From assembly GCA_965153355.1 (NCBI GenBank), contig OZ231126.1, positions 87,234,001-87,298,000 on the forward strand: a DNA stretch of 64,000 bases, read 5' to 3'. Source of the DNA: Flaccisagitta enflata. Lineage: Eukaryota > Chaetognatha > Sagittoidea > Aphragmophora. A model generated the notes under the pieces. That model did no database searches and was not told the DNA's origin. It saw only the letters and a program-made list of their open reading frames with translations. Both the position numbers and the translations under genes were made by a program. Within the stretch, counting starts at the first letter, position 1, and each line of letters begins with the position of its first letter. This document shows positions 19,380 to 33,286 of this stretch, piece after piece.

Positions 19380-19616
19380 TAGTCGCGTGCACACGACTCT
19401 ACAACCCACTCTGTCCATTGGTCGGTCCGTTGGTCGGTCCGTCTGTCGGTAACGCTTAGCTTTTTTTTTGTCGTTTTACACCATTTTAAGTCATTTTAAG
19501 TCATTTAAAGTTAATCTAGATCAATTAACATTTAGTCTCTTTGTCTTTTGGTCTATTAGTCTTTTGGTCTAATGGTCTTAACAACCGCACGCGGCTGTAG
19601 GGTGTTGGCCTTGTTC
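19380..19616 (-). mobile_element. Family H element (hairpin-ended), minus strand
   Basis: The hairpin end lies at 19381-19398 (AGTCGCGTGCACACGACT), preceded on the plus strand by a T-run and followed by CTACA. A GGTC/GGTCC core spans about 19420-19450, then a T-rich interior with TTTTAAGTCA units. The other end, near 19585-19615, reads CCGCACGCGGCTG ... GGCCTTGTT, the reverse of AACAAGGCC ... GCGTGCGG. See 38848-39060 for the clearest copy. Confidence 0.8.
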
Positions 19617-19710
19617 CTTTCACTCTCTGGCAATTTCGGGGTGATGACCTTTTCATGGTGGCTTCTGATGGAGATGCGTGCATGAAATGCAATTTGCGTC
19701 CTGTCTTTCT

Positions 19711-19931
19711 AGTTGCGGACACGCAACTCTGAAAGAGGCTTTGATCGTCCGTCCGCCCGTCCACCCGTCCGCGTCAGGACGAGTTGAAAAGTGGGGAAAC
19801 AAGCGTTTAGATGGTTTTTTTTTGTATATGTGTGTCTGGAGTGGGGAGGGGGGGGGGCATGGGGTGGATATGGGGGTTGGATGCCCCTGCCCACTCGTCC
19901 GCAACGGTATCGTGACCCTGCGACACTTGTT
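19711..19931 (-). mobile_element. Family H element, minus strand, hairpin variant
   Basis: The hairpin AGTTGCG-GACA-CGCAACT at 19711-19728 differs from the common AGTCGCG/CGCGACT stem by a paired change that keeps base-pairing. A GTCC/GCCC core follows. The far end reads TGCCCCTGCCCACTCGTCCGC ... CACTTGTT near 19883-19931, a variant AACAAG end. Confidence 0.7.
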
Positions 19932-20111
19932 ATCAAGGGAAGGGGGATGCCGGTTACTCAGGTTTAGATTGGTTTAAAATCTTCTGATTAATTGTTTTTC
20001 CGAATTTTGATTTACTGACTTGGCATTTTTTTCCAATGCGCTTTGTCAGTCTGTCAGTTCGTTAGACATCAGTTGGATCAATTTCATGTTGACGAAGCTA
20101 CAACTTTAACG

Positions 20112-20310
20112 TAAGGCCCATAAGCATTCAGACCAGGCCGTATGGGCAGGGGCAGTGACGCAGGAGAACATTCATGTGATTTGCTGGGAGCGACGACGCC
20201 AAAAAACGCGAAAATTGACAAATGTGTCGGACCGACCGACAGAACGATGGCCCGACCTACCGACCGACGAACCGAAAAGTTGCTTTTAGGGTCACGTATC
20301 ACGCGACTAG
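20112..20310 (+). mobile_element. Family H element, plus strand, diverged
   Basis: Starts AAGGCCCATA, contains GGGCAGGGGCAGTG at about 20144, a GACC/GACG core at 20230-20272, and ends in a degenerate hairpin, GTCACGTATCACGCGACTAG. CTAG follows the stem, as in the copy at 44806. Confidence 0.7.
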
Positions 20311-20470
20311 AAATTGACGTTTGACAGTATTCCTGTGTCACAGCCCCATGGTATACCAACAAAATGGCATCAGAACAAAGCAGAACAAATCGGGAATCCG
20401 CGTCATCAAATATTCATACTAATCAAGAGACGCCTAAAAGCTAATCAGAGTGATGATGGACACATGGACA

Positions 20471-20520
20471 GAGAGAGAGAGAGGGGGAGAGAGAGAGAGA
20501 GAGGGGGAGAGAGAGAGACC
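20471..20520. repeat. GA microsatellite with GGGGGA interruptions
   Basis: A short interrupted GA run. Confidence 0.9.
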
Positions 20521-21044
<524 letters not shown>

Positions 21045-21197
21045 GAGGAAGAGTAAGAGGAGGAGGAAAGGGTCGATGAAAGGTAATTTCATGGAAAAAG
21101 TTTTATATAACATCAAAGAATCACAAGGTCATCAGAGGTCGAGAACGGCTGGGCAGTAGGCAGGGGACCAGGGGCAACATGTAAAAAAATCGAGAGT

Positions 21198-22677
<1,480 letters not shown>

Positions 22678-23158
22678 TTTTTGGGCAGCGGCCCCAAAGG
22701 GGACGAAGTCCTGTAGAACACAGGGGGACTTACGTTGGCGCACCCATTCATTCGTTCGTTCCTCCCCCTTAGGCCCTCTCAGGCCTGAAATCTATCCTCT
22801 CAGGCATAAAATCTGCCCTCTCAGGCCTTGAATCTGCCCTCTCAAGCCTGAAATCTGCCCTCTCAGGCCTGAAATTGGCCCACTCAGGCCCGCAATCTGC
22901 CCTCTCAGATTCAAGGCCTGAGAGAGCAGATTTCAGGCCTGAAAGGGTAGATTCTGAGAGGGTAGATTTCAGGCCCGAGAGGGCCTAGGTGGGGACAGGC
23001 GGACGGATGGACAAACGCACAAACAAAAGTCTCCCTGTGTTCTACAAGACTTCATCCCCCTCGGGGTCGCTGCCCTGCTTCCCCTCAGTCCAATTCACAA
23101 TCATGCAAAGCAGGGCAAAGGGTATCGCTGACCACATATTGCCCTTGGGTGACCTGTT
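22678..23158 (-). mobile_element. Family F polar fold-back element, copy A
   Basis: The left arm (22678-22732, TTGGGCAGCGGCCCC ... CCTGTAGAACACAGGG) is an inverted partner of the right arm (about 23025-23075). Between them, 20-bp units of the type AGGCCTGAAATCTGCCCTCTC run on the left and in reverse complement on the right, meeting near 22909, so the whole core can fold. Only the right side carries the extra module (TGCTT ... AGCAGGGCAAAGGGTATCGCTGACC ... GGTGACCTGTTG) to 23158, which defines polarity: AACAGGTC is the 5' end and CCCAAAAA the 3' end. Confidence 0.88.
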
Positions 23159-23526
23159 GTTGTTTATTTGTCATCGCACTACACTATTCCGTGTAAATTA
23201 CAAACTGATCATTGATAACGAGAATGATATGTTCAAAGCTACTCAGAACATTTTTGATACGCTTTGGCTTTCCCTTTACCCGCTTGAGCCAGATAGAAAA
23301 CGTAAAGGGTGGGTGTTGGATGGATGAGGGGGGGGGCTAAGGAAGGTGAAAGAAATCTTTTTTCTCTCTCATTTCTCCCCAAACATCTTGAGAGTTAGAT
23401 TCCTCGAAATAAGAAAAATGAACATCTGCAAATTTCCTCGATTGATTTTGAAGGATGGCCAAACAGTCGGACACGTGTTCATGCATGCATTGCAAGGCCA
23501 CGTGCGGTGCGTGTCACCACACCGAA
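23159..23526. other. Unique sequence, no gene recognised
   Basis: Nothing recognised. A G-run lies at about 23329-23336. Confidence 0.5.
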
Positions 23527-23529
23527 AGA

Positions 23530-23562
<33 letters not shown>

Positions 23563-23592
23563 CAGAAAGAGAGAGAGCAGAGAGAGAGCTAG
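23527..23592. repeat. GA-rich microsatellite
   Basis: Interrupted GA run that ends about 20 bp before the AACAAGG start of the next family H copy. Confidence 0.9.
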
Positions 23593-23610
23593 GAAAGAAC
23601 GAAAGAAAGA

Positions 23611-23764
23611 AACAAGGCCGGATACACGACACCCCAATCGCGGACGGTTGGGCAGCAGCAGTAATGTAAAAACGCTCGCATTTCAATAATGCAAGGGACC
23701 GAAGGATGTATGAACTGTCCGACCGACCGACACAGAAAGGTGTAGAGTCGCCTGTCCGCAACTA
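23611..23764 (+). mobile_element. Family H element, plus strand
   Basis: Begins AACAAGGCCGGATACACG, then TCGCGGACGGTTGGGCAGCAGCAGT, a GACCGACC core near 23718-23732, AGGTGTAG, and the terminal hairpin AGTCGCC-TGTC-CGCAACT at 23746-23762. Length about 154 bp. Confidence 0.85.
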
Positions 23765-24108
23765 TAAGAGAAAGCGAAAGTCAACGGGTCAAAAAGAAGA
23801 AAACAAGACAGAGAAGAAAGAATGAGAGGAAGAAAGAGACAGACAAAGATAGAGATACAAACAGAGCAAAGAATTGGAGTGATATGGAATTCAAATTTCC
23901 ATTTGGCTCAAGGGGGTCCGGCTTATAGAGGAGGGAGAGGAGAAGAGGAGGAAGATGAGAAGGAGGAAGACCTTAAACGACGTTTCACCTTGGGGAGGAG
24001 ACTGACCCACAGACGGAAGCACTGACCGCTCCATCAAATTCGGTCAAAAGAGCAATGCAATGATATCACATGTCTTGAGCAAACTGAAAAATTTCCGATT
24101 GGAATTAA
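23765..24108. other. Purine-rich sequence, no gene recognised
   Basis: AGA/GGA-rich stretches at 23770-23870 and 23930-23970. No gene or structured repeat. Confidence 0.5.
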
Positions 24109-24266
24109 AACAAGGCCGGATACATGGCTACCCCAGTCACGTCCGGGTGGGCAGGGGCAGTATTTACGCTCACCAGAGCACTTGGGCAGATGCAGTGAAG
24201 CCGAAAGTAAAAAAATTAAAACCGACGGAACGACAGACCGACAAAGAGTCTCGTAGTGGGCGACTA
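24109..24266 (+). mobile_element. Family H element, plus strand
   Basis: Begins AACAAGGCCGGATACATGGC, then CCCCAGTCACGTCCGGGTGGGC, a short GACC core, and ends AGTCTCGTAGTGGGCGACT followed by AAAAAAG. The hairpin stem is partly decayed. Confidence 0.82.
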
Positions 24267-24496
24267 AAAAAGAAAAAAAACTCATATTTGAAACACACTC
24301 CAAATATGTATACGTAATGCTTTTTAAAATGAGAATATATTCTGCGTAAAAATTGTCGTTACTTTCCTCTCTATTAACAAAAACAAGCAAGAGATTTTGC
24401 TCGCTTGTGAGATGTGTAATTGCGGGAATTAGCATTGTAAAAATGCTGACACGATGACAATGCTACAAGCTTAGGCTAGTAGCTTTCAATGCAAAT

Positions 24497-24580
24497 TAGG
24501 AGGATGTTCACAATCATTGCTTAAGCATTGCTCAAGACTTGCTAAGCAATGCTAGGGCAATGTTTGTGAACATCCTCCTA
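24497..24580. repeat. 84-bp near-perfect hairpin
   Basis: TAGGAGGATGTTCACAA at the left pairs perfectly with TTGTGAACATCCTCCTA at the right. The inner arms (CATTGCTTAAGCATTGCT and AGCAATGCTAGGGCAATG) also pair with few mismatches. The size resembles a microRNA precursor or a very small palindromic MITE. No clear target duplication was seen, and the inner repeats of CATTGC and GCAATG extend into the flanks. Confidence 0.75.
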
Positions 24581-24711
24581 GGTTACAAGCTAACTATGCT
24601 TCCTATGAAAATTCACCCCGCGAGGATGATTTTTAGTCCGCGACTGTCCTTGTTTTTAGCCTAAAGAGAATAGAAGAGAAGTGGAAAAGAAAAAGAAAGT
24701 GTAAGACTTCA

Positions 24712-24716
<5 letters not shown>

Positions 24717-24787
<71 letters not shown>
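24717..24787. repeat. GA microsatellite
   Basis: A pure GA run of about 71 bp. Confidence 0.97.
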
Positions 24788-24789
<2 letters not shown>

Positions 24790-24886
24790 AAGACGAGAAA
24801 TGAGATAGAATTAATACTCGGATTATGGCCAGAATGATTTTCTGGTTGTTTCACTTTTTACCCATCATTTTCCGTTTCTTTTTCTC

Positions 24887-25310
24887 TTTTTTGGGCAGCA
24901 GTCCCGGAGGGGCAGGTGACTTACAATTCCACAGAGGACAACTTTCTTTGGTTTTCAGTTTCCATTTCGCCTTTCCCCCTCCTTGACAACTTCTGCTCTC
25001 TCAGTCTTTCACTATCTTCCTTCATTACTCCCTGCCCCCTGTCCCTGACTAAGGTTGCCCGTTATCAGACCCTGTTCTTCAAAAATCAGCTACATTAGCC
25101 TTCCAAACGTCTAAATCAGCCCTTAAAGCCCATTGATTTTTACTTCTTATTCTATTTTCAAGCTTTGAACCCAAAGATCAGCGTCTGAGTTGAATCTGCT
25201 CTTTTCAAGAATGAAGAATCTGCTCCTCCAGGGCTGCTGCCCCTCTCACCATCTTATCCACACAAACACAAACTAAGGAGCAATGGGTACCGCTGACCAT
25301 GTAACGCTTT
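24887..25310 (-). mobile_element. Family F element, copy B, degenerate
   Basis: The left end, TTTTTTGGGCAGCAGTCCCGGAGGGG, matches the family F 3' end. The right end has GGGCTGCTGCCC, then the 5' module TGGGTACCGCTGACCATGTAACGC at about 25285-25308. The core is unrecognisable except for scattered AAATCAGCC words, so it is an old copy. Confidence 0.65.
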
Positions 25311-25335
25311 TGCGACGATTCTTTCCTTCTTCCAT

Positions 25336-25696
<361 letters not shown>

Positions 25697-25980
25697 GGTC
25701 ATTCTTTCTGTCTTCCCCTCTTTCTGGCTTTCGATTTTTCATTTCCTCCACCACTTTCTTCTCAGTTTCAATCTCGATATGACATGGAGAACAATCTGGT
25801 CTCGTTTGCTATTCATGAGAGGTCAAAATTGAAAGTTTTTTTTTGCCAAAATTGACTTTTTCTGGTCATTACCAATGTTACCACTAGTGATTTAGTGAAA
25901 AAATCAATGCGAATTTGTATTCCAAAAAAAAGTTATGAATGATTTTGTGAAAAAACAGAAATTTCCCTTTTTCCCCTTTT

Positions 25981-26363
25981 TAGTCGCGTGCACGCGACTC
26001 TACACCTTGGTCTTTCGGTCGGTCGGTCGGTCCGTCCGTCCCGTAACGTTTTCAAATTTTTGACGTTTTTCATTATTTTTTAACATCTTTTAACATCTTT
26101 TAACATTTTTTAACATTTTTTAACATTTTTTAATATTTTTTTAACATTTTTTTACATTTTTTAACATTTTCTAACAATTTCTGATATTTTTGGCATTTTA
26201 ACATTTTTTAACCTATCTAACATTTTTTTAACATTTTTTAACATTTTTTAACATTTTTTAACATTTTTAACATATTGTAACATTTTTTAACATATTCTAA
26301 CATTTCTTAACATTTTGTTTGTCATTTCCAGACGCATGCGACTGTTGCCCTCTTGGGCTTGTT
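25981..26363 (-). mobile_element. Family H element with T-rich minisatellite core, minus strand
   Basis: Has the perfect hairpin AGTCGCG-TGCA-CGCGACT at 25982-25999, then CTACACC, a GGTC/GTCC core, and about 230 bp of TTTTAACA-type units (26083-26315). The far end, GCGACTGTTGCCC ... GGGCTTGTT, reaches 26363. It is among the longest copies; the extra length is the internal minisatellite. Confidence 0.8.
26083..26315. repeat. 11-12-bp TTTTTAACATT minisatellite
   Basis: Roughly 20 imperfect units of TTTTTAACATT inside the family H copy. Other copies (19380-19616 and 53131-53347) have shorter T-rich interiors of similar wording. Confidence 0.9.
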
Positions 26364-26441
26364 CTGTTAAATTGTCGCGTAAATCTTGGCAATAGGTCTT
26401 ATTTTCTCCTCCCTCATGCCCCCCCCCCCACACACGCACAC

Positions 26442-26779
26442 TGGGGGGGTCGATATCAACCTACTTTGGAAATGCTAATCGGACATATCACCAGACCGTG
26501 CGCAATCACAAATCAACCTAGTAACTAAAAGGAAAAGTTCATGAGACTTTATCATTTACAGTCGTGCCAACCCTACCTTTCCCATTGTAAAGTATAGGAG
26601 CTTCCTCTTCCTCTTCCTTCTCCCTATTCATTACAATGTAAATAAGGGGTGTGGCACGACTGTAAATGATACGGTGTTACCCCTTTTTCCTTTCACATGT
26701 GTTTATATATTGTTATTGTGCACACTTTGGCCATATGTCCGACTGGCATTTCCAAAGTTCGTTGTTACCGACCCCCCCA
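26442..26779. mobile_element. Palindromic hAT-like MITE (338 bp)
   Basis: Ends TGGGGGGGTCG and CGACCCCCCCA are inverted partners, and arms of about 140 bp pair around a pyrimidine-rich centre near 26610. An 8-bp duplication, ACGCACAC, flanks it at 26434-26441 and 26780-26787. The flank is CA-rich, which weakens but does not remove the signal. Size and duplication length match the MITE at 16618. Confidence 0.85.
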
Positions 26780-26792
26780 ACGCACACACATA

Positions 26793-27356
26793 CAGTAGAT
26801 CTCGTCTAGACTTGAGAGAACAGGGGCAAGCATTATGGACAGACAAATGGAGGCAGGGGAGCAATATTTTGATCATAGATTAATCAAAGGATGTTTAATT
26901 CCCCATGGTAGCTGGTTGCTATGGAAACACATTTCCATGTATTTTCGCCAAAACATCAATATTTTGAGAGATTTTTTTAGAGAACATTGCTTAAAATCAA
27001 ATTTGCTACAACTTTCCCACTGTATGTTCTGTAAGATTGTCGCTCGTTTGGCCGTTGTAAGGGAGCGTATCCATGTTTGACAACCCCTAGCAACCGCTAA
27101 ATGAGCAAACATTCTCACAGAACGTACTGGGGGAAAAATGCAGCAAATTCAATTTTAAAAAATGTTCCCTCAAAAAATTTTTCAAAATATTGATATTTTA
27201 GCAAAAATACATAGAAATGCGTTTCTATGGCAACCAGCTATCATGGGCAATAAAGCATCTTTTTATTACTCTATGTTTCAAATATCACTTCCCTGGTTTC
27301 ATTTGTTTTTCTCTTATGCTTGCCCCCGTTATCTCAAGTCTAGACGATATCTACTG
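26793..27356. mobile_element. Palindromic TA-flanked MITE, copy 2 (564 bp)
   Basis: Same family as 13348-13910: CAGTAGATCTCGTC at the left and the inverted GACGATATCTACTG at the right, TA on both sides, and two long complementary arms. It lies 13 bp from the end of the hAT-like MITE. Confidence 0.93.
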
Positions 27357-27359
27357 TAC

Positions 27360-27537
27360 ATATATATAAATGTATACCGGATTATATATACACGCAATAT
27401 ACGCAATATATATACGCAACACACGCAATATATATGTACATATACATATAAATATACATATACATATAAACAAAACTTATATATATGTATACAAAATTTA
27501 TATATATGTATGCAAAAATATATATATGTATATATAT

Positions 27538-27632
<95 letters not shown>

Positions 27633-27672
27633 TATATATATATTGCGTATATATATATATATACAGACACAC
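27360..27672. repeat. TA-rich array with pure TA core
   Basis: Alternating ATATAC/ATATGT units grade into an uninterrupted AT run at about 27545-27627. It begins at the right TA of the preceding MITE, so it may have grown from that target site. Confidence 0.95.
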
Positions 27673-27676
27673 ATAT

Positions 27677-27679
<3 letters not shown>

Positions 27680-27726
<47 letters not shown>

Positions 27727-27799
27727 TCTCTGCTCTCCATCTCTTCTTTTTTACTCTTTCTTTCTCTCTTTCTTCCTTCTTTTCTTTCTTCCTTCCTTC

Positions 27800-27834
<35 letters not shown>

Positions 27835-27845
27835 TCAATCTTTCT
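27680..27845. repeat. CT then CTTT/CCTT microsatellites
   Basis: CT run at 27680-27726, then CTTT and CCTT units to about 27845. Similar pyrimidine repeats recur at 27940-27985. Confidence 0.92.
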
Positions 27846-28015
27846 TTCTCACCTTCCGTTTTTTCTTTCGTTCTTTTTTTCGGGGCTCCTGTTTTGACGC
27901 TTGTTTTACTCTTTCCATCTTTCTCTCATGCTTGTGCTCTCCTCCTTCCTTTCTTTCTTTCTTTCCTTCTTTCTCTTTCTTAATTGATTTTTTTTCTTTC
28001 CATATTCTCCTTTCT

Positions 28016-28090
28016 TAGTCGCGTGCTACGCGACTCTACACCTTGTTTTGTCCGTCCGCTGGTTGGTTGGTTGGTCGGTCCAATTTTACT
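28016..28090 (-). mobile_element. Family H hairpin end, partial, minus strand
   Basis: The hairpin AGTCGCG-TGCTA-CGCGACT at 28017-28035, CTACACC and a GGTTGGTC core are present, but the AACAAGG end is missing. It sits in tandem with the full copy that follows. Confidence 0.82.
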
Positions 28091-28093
28091 TTT

Positions 28094-28277
28094 TAGTCGC
28101 GTGCTACGCGACTCTACACCCCGCTTTGTCGGTCCGTCCGTCAGTCCGTCACACTTTACTTTTTTTTGGTTTCTGCGGTCTCTGGCCTCACTGCTCCTGA
28201 CCAAATGATGAACTGAACTTCATTAGGGCCCCTGCCCACCCGCACGCGACTGGGGTAGCCGTGTATCCGGCCTTGTT
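28094..28277 (-). mobile_element. Family H element, minus strand, complete
   Basis: The hairpin AGTCGCG-TGCTA-CGCGACT is at 28095-28113, then CTACACCCC, a GGTCCGTCC core, CTGCTCCTG, and the end CCCCTGCCCACCCGCACGCGACTGG ... GTATCCGGCCTTGTT at about 28229-28277, split here to name its motifs. Length 184 bp. It is arranged head-to-tail after a partial copy. Confidence 0.9.
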
Positions 28278-28402
28278 TTGTTTTCTCCATCTCTGTCCCA
28301 TCGATCTTTTTAAATGCAACACGCAGTATGATAGGTATATAGCACATCCATTAATCGGGCAGTAGCTGAATTTTCTTGTTCAAAATTTAGCATTACCTCG
28401 GT

Positions 28403-28545
28403 TGCGCAGAATTTTAATTTCGCATGGAAAATAAGAAATCGAAAAAACGAAAAACATCAGACGCATGTAAAACCCCATACGATGGATCTGATGTTTTTAG
28501 AAATGCGAATTTTGTCCTCATGTGCTTGTATTAAAATTCTGCGGA
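28403..28545. repeat. Imperfect hairpin, about 143 bp
   Basis: GCAGAATTTTAAT near 28405 pairs with ATTAAAATTCTGC near 28531, and AACATCAGA with TCTGATGTT nearer the centre. It may be a small palindromic element or part of a larger one. Confidence 0.55.
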
Positions 28546-28695
28546 ACAAAAATGTTTTTTTCGAAAATTCCTTTTGAGGGAGTTTTTATCCAAAAAAATG
28601 TAAAAAAGCACACTTAAAATCATCCCAGTAGGATGAAATTTGGCATGCACACGCCTCAATGCGTCCCCTAACTACAGTTAAAATCTTGTGTACTA

Positions 28696-29448
28696 CACCG
28701 CTTTCAGATTGAAATGTCGCGAAAAGAAGATATATTACTCCAAAACTATTCATAGTAATTAGTTTTTTCTTTTTTCCCCTGGTAGATAATTTGATTAAGT
28801 TTTGCTACAAGCAAAGAATATCCCACCAACTAAAAAAATCAAGCCTCCTACTCACAATAAATGAAAATTGCATGTTTCACATTGAAGGATTTTTTTCCCA
28901 ACAACTTTTTCTTTACTTTATTTCATAGTTGTCGTTTCTACACAAATTGAGCTTAATTGCTGGGATTGGTCTAGAATTCAAGAAAATTTAATGTAGATTA
29001 TGTTGTAAGGAAAAAATATTCTCACTGATATCAATTTTGAACAATTTGCAGACAATTTTTCAAAATTTTCCTAAATCTTGAGGTTTTTCGGTGTTTTGGG
29101 GTCAAAATCAATCATTACTCCATCACATAAGCCAAATCTTTTTGAATTTCAAACAAAACTTCATTAATTCCTCATAACCAACACTGTAGGACCACTGTTG
29201 TTGAAAAAAAGAAGCACTGCTGCTATCTACCCTCACTTTTTCCAGGAGAAAAGGCCATTTTTGGCTGAAATCGATTAATTTTTGTCATGAAATTTAGAGT
29301 AAATATATCAACACTGGGGCTTTAATTCTTTTTTTGTAAAAAAACTTAATCAAATTATCTACCACAGAAAAAAAGAATCAAGTAGTTGTCTTTAATATTT
29401 TAGGAGCAATATATCTTCTTTTCGCGACATTTCGATCAGAAAGCGGTG
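28696..29448. mobile_element. TA-flanked long-arm MITE, CACCG ends (753 bp)
   Basis: CACCGCTTTC at the left and GAAAGCGGTG at the right, each flanked by TA. Arms of about 130 bp (GAAATGTCGCGAAAAGAAG, TAGATAATTTGATTAAG) are inverted partners around a roughly 500-bp AT-rich centre. No open frame. Length and ends resemble 48556-49314. Confidence 0.82.
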
Positions 29449-31126
<1,678 letters not shown>

Positions 31127-31873
31127 GGCGCACTTCCTGATGGCGCAGCCTCACAAGATTTTAGTACAAGGTAACTAGATGTGTAATCCACCTACAGTTC
31201 AAATTTCATCCACCTGCGACTATATTAACCTGCATTTTTACTCTTTTTTTGCTGAGATGTGCTGCAATCCAAGATTTTGGAAAAAAACGTTTTGAGTTTT
31301 GAGAATTATGAATACGGAAAACTAAGGGCAATTTTGCATTTTCAAAAACATGAGCCTCTAGATATTGGATTTTGCCAGAGGCTGATGTTTTTCATTTTTG
31401 CATTTTTTTATTTTTTATGCAAATTCATAATTCTCAATGAGATGTGTCAAAATGACAAAATTGTGATTTTTTTCTCTAAACTTGATATAGGCCTTGAATA
31501 GGCGCACTTCCTGATGGCGCAGCCCCACAAGATTTTAAGACAAGTGAAGTGGATGTGTAATCTACATACAGTTCAAATTTCATCCACCTGCAACCATTTT
31601 AACCTGCATTTTTACACATTTTTTGCTGAGATGTGTCGCAATCTAAGATTTTGGATAAAAACATTTTGAACTTTAAAAATTATGAATACAGAAAACTAAA
31701 AGCAATTTTGCATTTCCAAAGACATGAGCCTCTAGATACTGGATTTTGCCAGGGGCTGATGTTTTTCATTTTTGCATTTTTTTATTTTTTATACAAATTC
31801 ATAATTTTCAATGAGATGTGTCAAAATGACAAAAATGTGATTTTTCTCTCAAGACATGATTTAAGCCTTAAAG
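31127..31873 (+). repeat. Tandem duplication of a 374-bp unit
   Basis: Unit 1 (about 31127-31500) and unit 2 (about 31501-31873) both start GGCGCACTTCCTGATGGCGC and stay aligned throughout with roughly 10% differences. Each contains a similar 80-86-codon plus-strand frame, but those frames begin at GTG, not ATG. I regard the unit as non-coding repeat. Confidence 0.92.
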
Positions 31874-32002
31874 AGCATATTTTTAGGCTCTGAGGGGCCA
31901 GTAAGCTCAATTAAATCCAAGGTCTTGCAAAAAAGTAGTCATCGCTATTTGAGAAAAGGTGCCTGGGCCCCAAAGGTCCTGGGGGACCCCTCATATGAGC
32001 AA

Positions 32003-32534
32003 CAAGGATCTCACATGTTCTGTTGCCTTGCATGAGGTGTTAAGGTGATAAGGTTGGTTGAGTAGGGCAGCACGCCTAAAGGGCTGATATCTTGTAGGAC
32101 ACAGTGGTGAATTTTCATATGTCCAGTTAGGGGGGCTGAGAGGGCCTGATCATGCCTGAAAGGGCAAATTTTAGGCCTGAGAGAAAAGATTCAAGGCCTG
32201 AGAGGGAAACAGGCCTTGAATCTGAGATGGCAGATTTCAGGCCTGAGAGGGCAGATTCAAGGCCTGAGAGGACCGGTTTCAGGTCTGAAAGGGCAAATTT
32301 CAGGCCTGAGAGGAAAGATTCAAGGCCTGAGAGGGCAGATTCAAGGCCTGAGAGAGCAGATTTCAGATCTGAGAAGGCAGATTTTAGGTCTGAGAAGGCA
32401 GATTTTAGGCCTGAGAGGGCCTAGGGGGGGACAAACGAACAAACAAACGGACAAATGGACGAATAAACGAATGAACGAATGAACGAAAGTCCCCTGTGTT
32501 CCACAGGAATTTGTCCCCTTCGGGGCCGCTGCCC
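32003..32534 (+). mobile_element. Family F element, copy C
   Basis: The 5' module (ACAAGGATCTCACATG ... GTAGGGCAGC) is at the left, then CTTGTAGGACACAGTGGTGAATTTTC. The core has about a dozen units of the type GGCCTGAGAGGGCAGATTT, all in one orientation, then a GGACAAACGAAC-type tract. The 3' arm CCCCTGTGTTCCACAGG ... CGGGGCCGCTGCCCAAAA ends at 32534. Here only the end arms, not the core, are inverted partners. Confidence 0.87.
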
Positions 32535-32686
32535 AAAAGGGCTAATCTTGAGCCCTAAGGGATGATTTTAGGGAAAAACTTTCTAAGATGATACAGATCT
32601 TTTGTTTTTTTTCAGGTTTCCCAGCTTGGGCGACGCTTTAATTCAAGTCGATTTGGGTTGAAATGTATAAGACCCAGCCCTCACCT

Positions 32687-32776
32687 AGCCCTAACGCTAG
32701 CCCTAACCCTAACCCTAACCCTAAAACCACCCCCAACCCCAACCTTAACCCTAACCCTACCCCTAACCCTAAATAA
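32687..32776. repeat. Interstitial telomere-type CCCTAA tract
   Basis: About 14 CCCTAA-like units, some perfect and some degenerate (CCCCAA, CCCTAC, CGCTAG). CCCTAA/TTAGGG is the ancestral animal telomere repeat. It lies between family F copies C and D. Confidence 0.9.
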
Positions 32777-32829
32777 AAAAACCGCTTAGAAAGTCAGTAA
32801 AACAAAAAACATCACCGAATTCGAAAACA

Positions 32830-33242
32830 GTACCGATTTTAGGCTTATGAGGACTGATTTTACGCCTGTAAAGATTGATTTAAGACCAGTGAAAGGCTGA
32901 TTTCAACCAGGTGAAAGTTGATTTTAGGCCTGTAAGGGTTGATGAAGAGCAGGGAGGGCTGATTTCAGCTAGGTGAGAATTGATGCACACCTAAAAGAGC
33001 TGAATTTAAGTCAATGAGGGATGATTTAGGGCTAAAGAGAGCTGATTTAAGGCCTAAGAAGACTGATTTTAGGCCTAAGAGGGTTGATTTAGAGTCTAAA
33101 TGGAATGATTTTAGACCTTGGAGGGTTGATTCCAGGTCTTCAGCTGGATTGAGGCCACAGGCTTTTTGAGGGTTGTCGCGGACAGACAGACAAATAGATG
33201 TATAAAGCTTCACCCCTGTGTTATATTTGAGGCTGCTGCTCA
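32830..33242 (+). mobile_element. Family F element, copy D, degenerate
   Basis: A core of roughly 15 diverged units of the type GGCCTAAGAGGGTTGATTTTA runs to about 33150, followed by GACAGACAGACAAATAG and a shortened 3' arm (CACCCCTGTGTTATATTTGAGGCTGCTGC). The 5' module is missing. Confidence 0.75.
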
Positions 33243-33286
33243 AACAACATAGTTGAAGTATTAAGCAGACAAAGAGATAAGCAATG

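Noticed and set aside
22740-22990. Regularly spaced 20-bp repeats resembling a CRISPR array
   Set aside because: The units are contiguous without unique spacers, invert at the centre and belong to family F cores in animal DNA.
31259-31893. Two similar 80-86-codon frames
   Set aside because: They begin at GTG, lie in a tandemly duplicated non-coding unit, and the flanking non-frame DNA is equally conserved.
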